DNA of 6,115 nt from assembly GCA_017435185.1 (NCBI GenBank), contig JAFSFN010000002.1, positions 1 through 6,115 on the forward strand, in the 5' to 3' direction. The notes under the pieces are model-generated. The model was not told the origin of the DNA, made no database searches, and saw nothing but the letters and a program-made list of their open reading frames with translations. The DNA comes from Clostridia bacterium (lineage in GTDB: Bacteria; Bacillota; Clostridia; Christensenellales; CAG-138). Below are positions 1-5,296 of the stretch, one piece after another; the stretch's first letter is position 1; each line of letters starts with the position of its first letter. The position numbers were made by a program, and so were the translations under genes.

Positions 1-512
1 GGAATCATTGTGTTATAATTGGGAAGAGCACCGTTTGTCTTGTAGAAGTTCAATACTTTTGTGTACATATAGAACATGCTGTTGTAGTTTGCAACGCCTG
101 CTTCCATTGTGGAGTAGTTAGGAACCAAATTGCCATTAGCTGCAGACCAAGCAACTATCTGCTTTGCTTCGTTGACGAAGTCAGCCTTCATGACCTGTGC
201 ATTTGTTGAATCCTGTGATGATGCCGGATTGTCAGGAGCTTTTACATTGGTAACTGTAAGAGCGTTTGATGCACCGTTGCCGAGGTTATCAACCTGCTTA
301 CACATAAGCATGAAGAAATCAGCGCCCGGAATAACCGTACCGCCAACTGTTACTGTTGCCGGGATTTTCTTGTTTGTTTCAATCCAGGTTTTTGAATTTG
401 CAGCAGCTGTATATAAATCAGTTGCTGTGACTGTTGTTGCTGCCGATGAGACCATGGGTATGATAGACATAACCATCATCAGTGCCAATACGAGTGCCAA
501 TGCTTTTTTCAT
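1..512 (-). CDS. Secreted protein with pseudomurein-binding-like repeats (partial, N-terminal 170 codons)
   Basis: The start is the ATG at 512-510, preceded by the ribosome site AAGGAGG at good spacing. Residues 1-24 form a classic signal peptide: MKKALAL, a hydrophobic core rich in L, V and M, then VSSA-A as the likely cleavage site. The mature part shows repeats resembling the pseudomurein-binding repeat (Pfam PMBR), best known from methanogen surface proteins and the endoisopeptidases that cut pseudomurein. Unit 1 (about 31-76) has an amphipathic helix, then NKKIPATVTVGG, then ADFFMLM. A spacer rich in N, S, A and P follows (about 80-107). Unit 2 (about 109-136) has ANGNLVPNY, and a further half unit (about 143-168) has LNFYKTNGALPNY. 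The pattern helix-NG-x-LPNY is what I recognise; no catalytic domain is visible. The gene runs off the left edge, so the C-terminus, where such proteins often carry a transglutaminase-like or peptidase domain, is unseen. Its promoter is at 642-670, giving a leader of about 120 nt. Confidence 0.82.
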   Translation of the reverse strand, partial: MKKALALVLALMMVMSIIPMVSSAATTVTATDLYTAAANSKTWIETNKKIPATVTVGGTVIPGADFFMLMCKQVDNLGNGASNALTVTNVKAPDNPASSQDSTNAQVMKADFVNEAKQIVAWSAANGNLVPNYSTMEAGVANYNSMFYMYTKVLNFYKTNGALPNYNTMI

Positions 513-641
513 GGATACTTCCTCCTTATTTTTTTTACAAAAGCATTATTCATAATAAAAGCCGACATCCATTTGTAAGTTTTCAATTTTGCAAATGAAA
601 AAACTCACTTATGAAGTGCCGATTTCATATTACTTAATGTT

Positions 642-670
642 ATGTTAGCAATAACCTTACTTTATGTCAA
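642..670 (-). promoter_or_regulatory. Sigma-A promoter P1 of the secreted-repeat gene
   Basis: Read on the minus strand, the -35 box is TTGACA (670-665), followed by a 17-base spacer and the -10 box TAACAT (647-642). Transcription should begin near 635 and give a leader of about 120 nt before the ATG at 512. The spacer and -10 contain the inverted repeat GTTA-N4-TAAC, also present in P2, which could be an operator. Confidence 0.75.
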
Positions 671-737
671 TAGTTTTTGAACAATATATGATATTTTCTT
701 CTCAATGTGGATTTTCTTGTCACATATTCAGCTTATA

Positions 738-848
738 CATACAGCAATAAAACCGGCTGCCTTTCGACAGCCGATTTTATTGCTTTGCTATATAAGGGTA
801 TTCGCTTATACGGTAACGATTAGCAAAAACGCTTACTATTCATTACCT
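738..848 (-). ncRNA. Candidate small RNA between promoter P2 and the terminator
   Basis: This is inferred only from signals. Promoter P2 (855-883) would start RNA near 848 and the strong hairpin at 743-784 would end it near 738, giving roughly 105-110 nt. I see no open reading frame with a ribosome site in it. The 5' end can fold: GGUAAUG (847-841) pairs with CGUUACC (818-812) through seven pairs including one G-U wobble, and encloses a small AGC/GCU hairpin. I recognise no known RNA family. The alternative is a promoter left over from a lost or duplicated gene. Confidence 0.3.
743..784. terminator. Strong bidirectional intrinsic terminator
   Basis: A long hairpin: CGGCTG (754-759) pairs perfectly with CAGCCG (768-773) around an 8-base loop. 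After one C/A mismatch the stem continues for ten pairs, because AGCAATAAAA (743-752) is the complement of TTTTATTGCT (775-784). The flanking A-run and T-run give a U-tract on either strand. On the minus strand it would stop RNA from P2 or from the transposon side before P1. Confidence 0.82.
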
Positions 849-854
849 GGTATT

Positions 855-883
855 ATGTTAACAATAACTTCGGGTAATGTCAA
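855..883 (-). promoter_or_regulatory. Sigma-A promoter P2, a near copy of P1
   Basis: On the minus strand TTGACA (883-878), a 17-base spacer and TAACAT (860-855). Aligned from three bases before the -35 box to about 13 bases past the -10 box, P1 and P2 agree at 34 of 45 positions by my count, including the sequence GTTATTG just before the -10. No protein gene follows it; the terminator at 743-784 lies about 65 bases beyond the expected start point. Confidence 0.6.
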
Positions 884-963
884 TAGGTATTTTTACTTTT
901 TCATAAAAAATCTCAACCTTTGAAATATGGCTTTTTGTTAACGCTTCCTTGTCTCACTTTCAT

Positions 964-1122
964 TCAGGAGCTTGCTGCACGCCGCTGAATGCGCTTAAAA
1001 CAGAAACAAGACTTCCCATATATTTCTTGCCTTCGATATTTAGGGGCAAACACTATGTGATATTGGCATCTATACTTTGAATGTGCACTACTCTTTACTT
1101 CGTTCTTTTCTTTTTTTACCAT
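964..1122 (-). pseudogene. tnpA: Truncated IS200/IS605 transposase TnpA (Y1 HUH family)
   Basis: Only 52 codons remain, from the ATG at 1122-1120 to a TGA at 966-964. The ribosome site AAGGAGG lies upstream, somewhat distant from the ATG. Residues 13-37 include HSKYRCQYHIVFAPKYRR and QEIYGK, which match the first beta strand and start of IS200-type Y1 transposases. The intact enzyme is roughly 130-155 residues and cuts single-stranded DNA with an HUH metal site and a catalytic tyrosine. Here the sequence leaves the family after about residue 37 and ends in an unrelated basic tail. The HUH pair and the tyrosine are absent, so it cannot be active. The break looks like a deletion joining the N-terminus to other sequence; I could not find the rest of tnpA in any frame of the flank. 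An accompanying tnpB is not present. Confidence 0.82.
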
Positions 1123-1126
1123 GTTT

Positions 1127-1191
1127 AAAACCTCCTTTTCTTTTGTGCAATACGGTCGCCAAACCTTTGCACATTATATCATGGAGGTTTT
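1127..1191 (-). promoter_or_regulatory. tnpA leader hairpin that hides the ribosome site
   Basis: Three nested stems: AAAACCTCC (1127-1135) with GGAGGTTTT (1183-1191), nine pairs; TGTGCAA (1144-1150) with TTGCACA (1167-1173), seven pairs; and GGT (1154-1156) with ACC (1163-1165). In RNA read from the minus strand, the outermost stem buries the GGAGG of tnpA. Leader structure that blocks tnpA translation is known for IS200; its presence here is my reading of the bases. Confidence 0.65.
1173..1181 (-). promoter_or_regulatory. tnpA: Extended -10 promoter of tnpA
   Basis: On the minus strand the bases read TGATATAAT, a perfect extended -10 element (TG-N-TATAAT); the -35 region is poor. RNA would start near 1166, inside the leader hairpin, and so would lack the strand that pairs with the ribosome site. 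Confidence 0.5.
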
Positions 1192-1217
1192 TTTACTTAT
1201 ACTAAAGTTTTTATCTT

Positions 1218-1236
1218 CCCCCAGTAGAACTGGGGG
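1218..1236. repeat. Perfect palindrome, likely IS200/IS605 left-end hairpin
   Basis: CCCCCAGT (1218-1225) and ACTGGGGG (1229-1236) form an eight-pair stem around a three-base loop. It lies about 100 bases upstream of tnpA, where IS200-group elements carry the hairpin recognised by TnpA. On the plus strand it is followed by TTTATTT, so it could also act as a terminator for RNA coming from the left. Confidence 0.65.
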
Positions 1237-1265
1237 TTTATTTCCACGCCTTGAAGGCTCCAAAT

Positions 1266-1297
1266 AGAGACCTACGACTTTTCAGTCATAGGTCTCT
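1266..1297. terminator. Hairpin downstream of the lipoprotein gene, probable terminator
   Basis: AGAGACCTA (1266-1274) pairs with TAGGTCTCT (1289-1297), nine pairs, and the stem continues past one mismatch with GAC/GTC. It sits 19 bases beyond the lipoprotein stop. The trailing bases on the minus strand (ATTTGG) make a poor U-tract, so termination is plausible but not certain. Confidence 0.5.
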
Positions 1298-1315
1298 TAT
1301 GGGCTATTGCGGAAC

Positions 1316-1999
1316 TTAATGGTTATTTAATTCAGATATAGCTTTGTTAATTAGATCCAAATTATAACTCTGGCCATTTACAGCCGACATATCAACGTGA
1401 GGTAGCATTGGTTTTGAAAGTTTTCCATCATTAGATAGGTCAAAATCTTGTTCAGAATAACCACCCATCTGATTCTGCGCTGATACAGTAACATCCCACC
1501 CAAAATCACCACTGTTTTTATGGATATACTTAACAGTCACAGATGAAGGATTGTAAAACGAATCTACTCCAAGTAAGAAGGTGTCAACAAATTCGCGTTC
1601 ATTAGCACTTAGTTGCTCGTAGGCAGACGGCTCAATAACCGACACCGAACACGTATCATAGCTACCATTTTCACAACTAACAATAATATTTGTCTGGCCT
1701 TTTCCAACACCAACTATAAGACCATTACTATCCACAGACACGATAGAATCGTCAGTCGTTTTCCATGACACGCTGATGTGTTCATTTCCTTCCGGAACCA
1801 GAGTGTAGGACAATTGTTTGGTTTCTCCTACCTTGATCTCAATCCCATTCGACGATAACACAATTGCTACGTCCGACTCTACGTTTTCATTGTTCTGCTT
1901 ATTTTGGCTATTCTTGTTGCCGTCATCAGTTGTCCTACCGCAAGCAGAAAGGGATAACAAGATCAACAACAAAGAAAGTAGCACAAGCACTCTTTTCAT
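1316..1999 (-). CDS. Lipoprotein with bacterial Ig-like (Big_2) domain
   Basis: 227 residues, starting at the ATG 1999-1997 behind the ribosome site AGAGGTAG. The N-terminus is a lipoprotein signal: MKR, a leucine-rich core, and the lipobox LSAC (17-20), so Cys20 should be lipidated and the protein anchored on the outer face of the membrane. Residues 21-41 are a polar N, K, D, E-rich linker. Residues 43-123 match the Big_2 immunoglobulin-like fold: IEIKVGETKQLSYTLVPEG, WKTTDDSIVSVDSNGLIVGV, GKGQTNIIV. Residues 125-227 form a second region, starting LSANEREFVDTFLLGVDSF and NPSSVTVKYI, that I have seen only as an uncharacterised domain of Clostridia lipoproteins; it has no obvious catalytic motif. 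Big_2 domains usually mediate surface adhesion or act as spacers. The gene stands alone between the transposon remnant and lysS. I found only a weak promoter candidate upstream (GTGACA, 17 bases, AAAAAT with a TG extension). Confidence 0.9.
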   Translation of the reverse strand: MKRVLVLLSLLLILLSLSACGRTTDDGNKNSQNKQNNENVESDVAIVLSSNGIEIKVGETKQLSYTLVPEGNEHISVSWKTTDDSIVSVDSNGLIVGVGKGQTNIIVSCENGSYDTCSVSVIEPSAYEQLSANEREFVDTFLLGVDSFYNPSSVTVKYIHKNSGDFGWDVTVSAQNQMGGYSEQDFDLSNDGKLSKPMLPHVDMSAVNGQSYNLDLINKAISELNNH

Positions 2000-2268
2000 T
2001 GCAACTACCTCTACACTCTATTTCGCCATCAAACACATTTGCTTCATCAGTTTGAGAATGATTTTTACATTATCAAGTTGTACTGTCACCTATCCACCAT
2101 TTTTGACCAGTATCTGTTTATACTGCAAGGAGTTATGGGGAAGTATGATGATTTACACATTTTCAGACCAGTTAAAGGAGAGAAAATGGCGCAAATTGGA
2201 GAGGATTTTGGAGAGTCTCCATTTATTTCTCACCAAAAACAGCTTTATTTCGCTTTATTGCGAATTAT
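2000..2268. other. Intergenic region between lysS and the lipoprotein gene
   Basis: No minus-strand gene fits here. A small hairpin TTCGC-N6-GCGAA (2249-2264) just past the lysS stop could be a weak lysS terminator, although no U-run follows it directly on the minus strand. GGAGAG occurs three times between about 2177 and 2216. A 28-codon plus-strand ORF (2186-2272) has a ribosome-like site but no recognisable product and is not called as a gene. Confidence 0.4.
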
Positions 2269-3783
2269 TTAATCCAAAGGTTTCATTGTGGGGAACAACA
2301 AAACGTCTCTTATTGTTGCCGAGTCGGTAAGAAGCATTACAAGACGGTCGATACCAATGCCGATACCGCCTGTAGGGGGCATGCCGTATTCGAGCGCGAG
2401 ACAGAAATCTTCGTCGATCATCATTGCCTCATCGTCACCCTTGGCACGCTCCATTGCCTGCTGAACGAATCTTTTACGCTGGTCGATGGGGTCATTGAGC
2501 TCGCTGAACGCATTTGCATACTCATGGCCTGCAATGAACAGCTCGAAACGTTCGGTAAGGTGGGGTGCATCTGCTCTGCGCTTTGAGAGCGGCGATATTT
2601 CAACGGGGTAGTCTGTTACAAATGTAGGCTGAATGAGCTTGTCTTCTACAAACTCATCGAATGCCAATGTAAGCACTTTGCCTTTTGTTTCTTTCTTACC
2701 CTCGAGGTCTATGCCGAGCTTCTTTGCCGCCTCGCAGGCTTCTTCATCGGTTTCAAAAGCAAGGAAATCCACGCCTGTATACTGCTTGACCGCATCGTTC
2801 ATACTGATGCGCGCAAAGGGAGGCGTAAGGTCAATCTCGCTGCCCTGATATGTTATCTTTGTAGTACCGTTTACAAGCTGACAGCACTTAGAGATAAGTT
2901 CCTCTGCGAGCTCCATCATGCCGACATAATCGGTGTATGACTGATATATTTCTATAGTTGTAAACTCGGGGTTATGCGTTGCATCCATACCTTCGTTGCG
3001 GAAAAGACGGCCTATCTCATAGACCCTTTCAAGTCCGCCGACGATACACTCCTTAAGATGTATCTCGGTCGCTATACGCATATACATATCAAGGTCAAGC
3101 GTATTATGGTGCGTAATGAAAGGACGTGCCGATGCGCCCGAAGCACTTGTGTTCAAAACAGGTGTTTCAACCTCAATAAAGCCCTTATTATTAAGTATAT
3201 TTCTTATCTCTGCGACTATTTTACTGCGCTTAATGAATGTTTCTCTGACTTCATGATTTACTATGAGGTCAACAAAACGCTGGCGATAGCGAAGCTCAGG
3301 ATCCTTAAGACCATGGAACTTTTCAGGCAAAGGACGAAGAGACTTTGAAAGCAAAGTCACCGTTTCGCAATGTATGGATATCTCGCCAGTTCGTGTCTTG
3401 AACACCTTACCGGTAACACCCAAAATATCACCGATATCCATTGTTTTGAACTCGGCATAATTTTCCTCACCTATATCATCGCGTCGTACATAAATCTGTA
3501 TACCGCCCTTATAATCGAGCAGATGGGCAAAGCTCGCCTTGCCCATTATACGCTTGGACATCATGCGGCCTGCGATACTGACAGTCTTATCTTCAAGTTC
3601 TTCAAAATTACCGAGAATATCTGTGCTGTAATACTGCTGATCATACTTCACAATCTGGAACGGGTCTTTGCCCGCATCCTGAAGCAACTTTAACTTATCA
3701 CGACGAATTTGGAGAAGCTCAGAAAGCTCCTCCTGTGTTAATTCCTTTTCAACTTCGATGTTGGTATTTTCGTTGTTTTCCAT
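2269..3783 (-). CDS. lysS: Lysyl-tRNA synthetase, class II
   Basis: The enzyme charges tRNA-Lys with lysine using ATP in the cytoplasm. Length is 504 residues, like other bacterial LysS. Order of parts: a charged N-terminal helix (12-40) that contacts tRNA; an OB-fold anticodon-binding domain (about 67-145) with VSIAGRMMSKRIMGKASF; then the class II core. Motif 1 is around 193-212 (GFIEVETPVL). Motif 2 is around 253-279 (VYEIGRLFRNEGMDATHNPE), with the ATP-binding arginine in FRNEG. Motif 3 is around 471-498 (GGIGIGIDRLVMLL), with the conserved arginine in GIDRL. HEYANAFSELNDP near 420-432 is typical of LysS and separates it from AspS and AsnS. It is last in the operon: the start lies 6 bases after the greA stop, and the ribosome site GAGGAAAC overlaps that TGA, which suggests translational coupling. 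I see no frameshift or missing residue. Confidence 0.98.
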   Translation of the reverse strand: MENNENTNIEVEKELTQEELSELLQIRRDKLKLLQDAGKDPFQIVKYDQQYYSTDILGNFEELEDKTVSIAGRMMSKRIMGKASFAHLLDYKGGIQIYVRRDDIGEENYAEFKTMDIGDILGVTGKVFKTRTGEISIHCETVTLLSKSLRPLPEKFHGLKDPELRYRQRFVDLIVNHEVRETFIKRSKIVAEIRNILNNKGFIEVETPVLNTSASGASARPFITHHNTLDLDMYMRIATEIHLKECIVGGLERVYEIGRLFRNEGMDATHNPEFTTIEIYQSYTDYVGMMELAEELISKCCQLVNGTTKITYQGSEIDLTPPFARISMNDAVKQYTGVDFLAFETDEEACEAAKKLGIDLEGKKETKGKVLTLAFDEFVEDKLIQPTFVTDYPVEISPLSKRRADAPHLTERFELFIAGHEYANAFSELNDPIDQRKRFVQQAMERAKGDDEAMMIDEDFCLALEYGMPPTGGIGIGIDRLVMLLTDSATIRDVLLFPTMKPLD

Positions 3784-3789
3784 GTTTCC

Positions 3790-4263
3790 TCACTTGCTGC
3801 CTATAGACATTATCTTAAACTGCATTACTCCTCCGGGAGTATTTATATCTACTGTTTCACCCTTTTTATGACCAAGGAGGCCTGCGCCTACGGGCGATTC
3901 GTTTGATATTCTTGAAAGTGCGGGATTGGACTCTGCGCTGCCAACTATCTGATATTCGGCAACAGTTCCCGTTGCAAGCATCTTAACTTTGACTGTTGAA
4001 CCGACTTTGACCGTTTTGTTATCAAGATTATCTTCATCTATAACAACAACATTTCTGAGCATGTTCTCTATTTCAACGATTTCATACTCAATGCGTGCCT
4101 GCTCGGTCTTTGCCGCATCATATTCTGCATTTTCGCTCAAATCACCGAAACCTCTTGCTATTTTGATCTGTTCAGCGATCTCTGTTCTGGCGGTGGTTTT
4201 CAAATATTCAAGTCTTGCCTCATATTTTTCGATACCCTCTGCCGTCAAACGTACTTCCGCCAT
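3790..4263 (-). CDS. greA: Transcription elongation factor GreA
   Basis: GreA enters the secondary channel of stalled RNA polymerase and stimulates cleavage of the backtracked RNA 3' end, rescuing elongation and aiding fidelity. The protein has 157 residues, the usual size. Residues 1-75 are the antiparallel coiled coil; its tip carries ARGFGDLSENAEYDAAK (36-52), where Asp41 and Glu44 are the conserved acidic residues that hold the catalytic magnesium. Residues about 83-155 are the FKBP-like globular domain with VKVGSTV, GSAESNPALSRISNESPVG and LLGHKKGE. An upstream in-frame ATG at 4278 would add five residues, but it lies across the ribosome site GGAGG (4276-4272). The ATG at 4263 sits 8 bases after that site and gives the family N-terminus MAEVRLT, so I chose it. 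The gene lies between dusB and lysS and has its own promoter at 4296-4324. Confidence 0.97.
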   Translation of the reverse strand: MAEVRLTAEGIEKYEARLEYLKTTARTEIAEQIKIARGFGDLSENAEYDAAKTEQARIEYEIVEIENMLRNVVVIDEDNLDNKTVKVGSTVKVKMLATGTVAEYQIVGSAESNPALSRISNESPVGAGLLGHKKGETVDINTPGGVMQFKIMSIGSK

Positions 4264-4271
4264 GCGTATTA

Positions 4272-4276
4272 CCTCC
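4272..4276 (-). promoter_or_regulatory. greA: Ribosome site that fixes the greA start
   Basis: GGAGG on the minus strand lies 8 bases before the ATG at 4263 and directly follows the A of the in-frame ATG at 4278. This placement rules out the longer start. Confidence 0.85.
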
Positions 4277-4295
4277 ATTATAATAAATCATTTGG

Positions 4296-4324
4296 ATTAT
4301 ATGAATCCGCTATCTCAATGTCAA
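4296..4324 (-). promoter_or_regulatory. Consensus sigma-A promoter for greA-lysS, inside the dusB 3' end
   Basis: Read on the minus strand: TTGACA (4324-4319), exactly 17 bases, TATAAT (4301-4296). Both boxes match consensus at every position. The -35 box overlaps the codons for the last residues of DusB (DLTLR). RNA should start near 4289, about 13 bases before the greA ribosome site and 26 before its ATG. Confidence 0.8.
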
Positions 4325-5296
4325 GTCTTCCTTGTATTTTTCAAGCAAGCTGACCATTGCATCAAAAGTTTCACATAAGTTTATTTGGGTCCGAACCTTT
4401 GCCGCATCCCGCATACCGTGAGTGTACCATGCCGCATGCTTACGCATCTCCACCACCGAACGATCGCCCTTACAGCTTTGCAGACGTCGTGCGTGAAATA
4501 TTGCCGTATCTATTCTTTCAATATCTGAAGGTTCAGAATATTCACCGCCCGACAAAACCGCTTTTATTTCTCTGAATATGAACGGATTGCCCTGTGCGCC
4601 CCTTGCAACCATTATACCGTCACAATCTGTTTGTTCAAGCATATTCTTTGCATCAATACCCGAAAAAACATCGCCGTTACCTATCACGGGAACGGTCACA
4701 GCGGCCTTTACCCGAGCTATTATGTCCCAATCGGCATTGCCTGAATACATCTGTTCTCTTGTCCTGCCGTGAACAGTAAGCATTTTTGCACCGCTATCCT
4801 GCGCCATGCGAGCAAACTCAACAGCATTGACCGTCTCATTTGTAAATCCCTTTCGGAACTTTACCGAAACAGGCAGGGTGGAAGCCTTTACCACCGCCTC
4901 TATGACGGCCGCCGCTTTTTTGAGATCCTTCATCAATGCGCTGCCCTCGCCGTTTGAAACTATTTTCGGAGCGGGACAACCCATGTTTATATCTATGAGC
5001 GATATATCACCCATGTATTCATCACACAGCCGTTTTGCCATGTCGGCCATTATTTTTTCTTCACTTCCGAAAAGCTGTATACCACAGGGTCTTTCGTTAT
5101 CAGCGGTACACAAGAGCTGTTTTGTTCCGTTTCCGCCATAGAAAAGCCCTTTTGCACTGACCATCTCGGTAAATGTAAAATCACAACCCATATCTCGGCA
5201 TATACTTCGATACGGCAAATCCGTAACGCCCGCCATCGGTGCAAGTATTACCGGAACATCAAGCGTTTTTCTCAGAAACGGAAGTTTATCAGCCAT
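4310..5296 (-). CDS. dusB: tRNA-dihydrouridine synthase, DusB family
   Basis: A flavin (FMN) enzyme that reduces specific uridines in the tRNA D-loop to dihydrouridine with NADPH. The 328 residues fit a TIM-barrel catalytic domain plus a C-terminal helical domain. Visible family marks: LAPMAGVTDLPYR (18-30) binding FMN; INMGCPAPKI (103-112) with the catalytic Cys107; VSVKFRKGF (143-151) with the FMN lysine Lys146; VHGRTREQMYSG (175-186); IGNGDV (205-210); VARGAQGNPFIF (230-241), close to the usual GRGAQGRPWIF; and RKHAAWY (285-291), the tRNA-contacting segment. The start ATG (5296) overlaps the stop of the membrane-protein gene by 8 bases, with GAGG upstream inside that gene. It is followed by greA and lysS, a gene order I know from Clostridia. 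Dus specificity cannot be set from sequence alone; DusB is the best name on motifs and context. Confidence 0.95.
   Translation of the reverse strand: MADKLPFLRKTLDVPVILAPMAGVTDLPYRSICRDMGCDFTFTEMVSAKGLFYGGNGTKQLLCTADNERPCGIQLFGSEEKIMADMAKRLCDEYMGDISLIDINMGCPAPKIVSNGEGSALMKDLKKAAAVIEAVVKASTLPVSVKFRKGFTNETVNAVEFARMAQDSGAKMLTVHGRTREQMYSGNADWDIIARVKAAVTVPVIGNGDVFSGIDAKNMLEQTDCDGIMVARGAQGNPFIFREIKAVLSGGEYSEPSDIERIDTAIFHARRLQSCKGDRSVVEMRKHAAWYTHGMRDAAKVRTQINLCETFDAMVSLLEKYKEDLTLR

Larger units (their letters stand above)
513..963. other. Intergenic stretch without a convincing protein gene
   Basis: No ORF here has a recognisable product. On the minus strand the stretch holds two similar sigma-A promoters (855-883 and 642-670), a strong bidirectional terminator hairpin (743-784) between them, and the leader of the secreted-repeat gene (about 635-513). 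In that leader a weak hairpin, CACTT-CAT-AAGTG (618-606), is followed after two bases by six U. Bases 884-963 are AT-rich and probably mark the left border of the transposon remnant; I see no gene in them. Confidence 0.6.
964..1236 (-). mobile_element. IS200/IS605 remnant: left end, leader and broken tnpA
   Basis: The order on the minus strand is left-end palindrome (1236-1218), structured leader (1191-1127) and tnpA fragment (1122-964). This fits the left part of an IS200-group element, which has subterminal hairpins rather than terminal inverted repeats. The exact outer ends cannot be placed, because these elements make no target duplication. A hairpin CATTCAG-N17-CTGAATG at 961-991 might be the surviving right end. 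Confidence 0.65.

Noticed and set aside
130..555. Plus-strand open frame opposite the secreted-repeat gene
   Set aside because: It lies antisense to a gene with a signal peptide, good ribosome site and promoter; it has no ribosome site or recognisable protein features of its own.
513..641. c-di-GMP or other known riboswitch in the 120-nt leader of the secreted-repeat gene
   Set aside because: I looked for conserved cores and found none; the leader has only weak hairpins.
705..923. 72-codon plus-strand open frame
   Set aside because: It runs across the terminator hairpin and promoter P2, has no ribosome site and resembles no protein.
1818..2330. 170-codon plus-strand open frame
   Set aside because: It spans the antisense of the lipoprotein start and the lysS end and has no coherent composition; the better explanation is chance.
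3790..4278. Longer greA form starting at the ATG 4278
   Set aside because: That ATG overlaps the ribosome site used by the ATG at 4263, and the family N-terminus begins at the latter.
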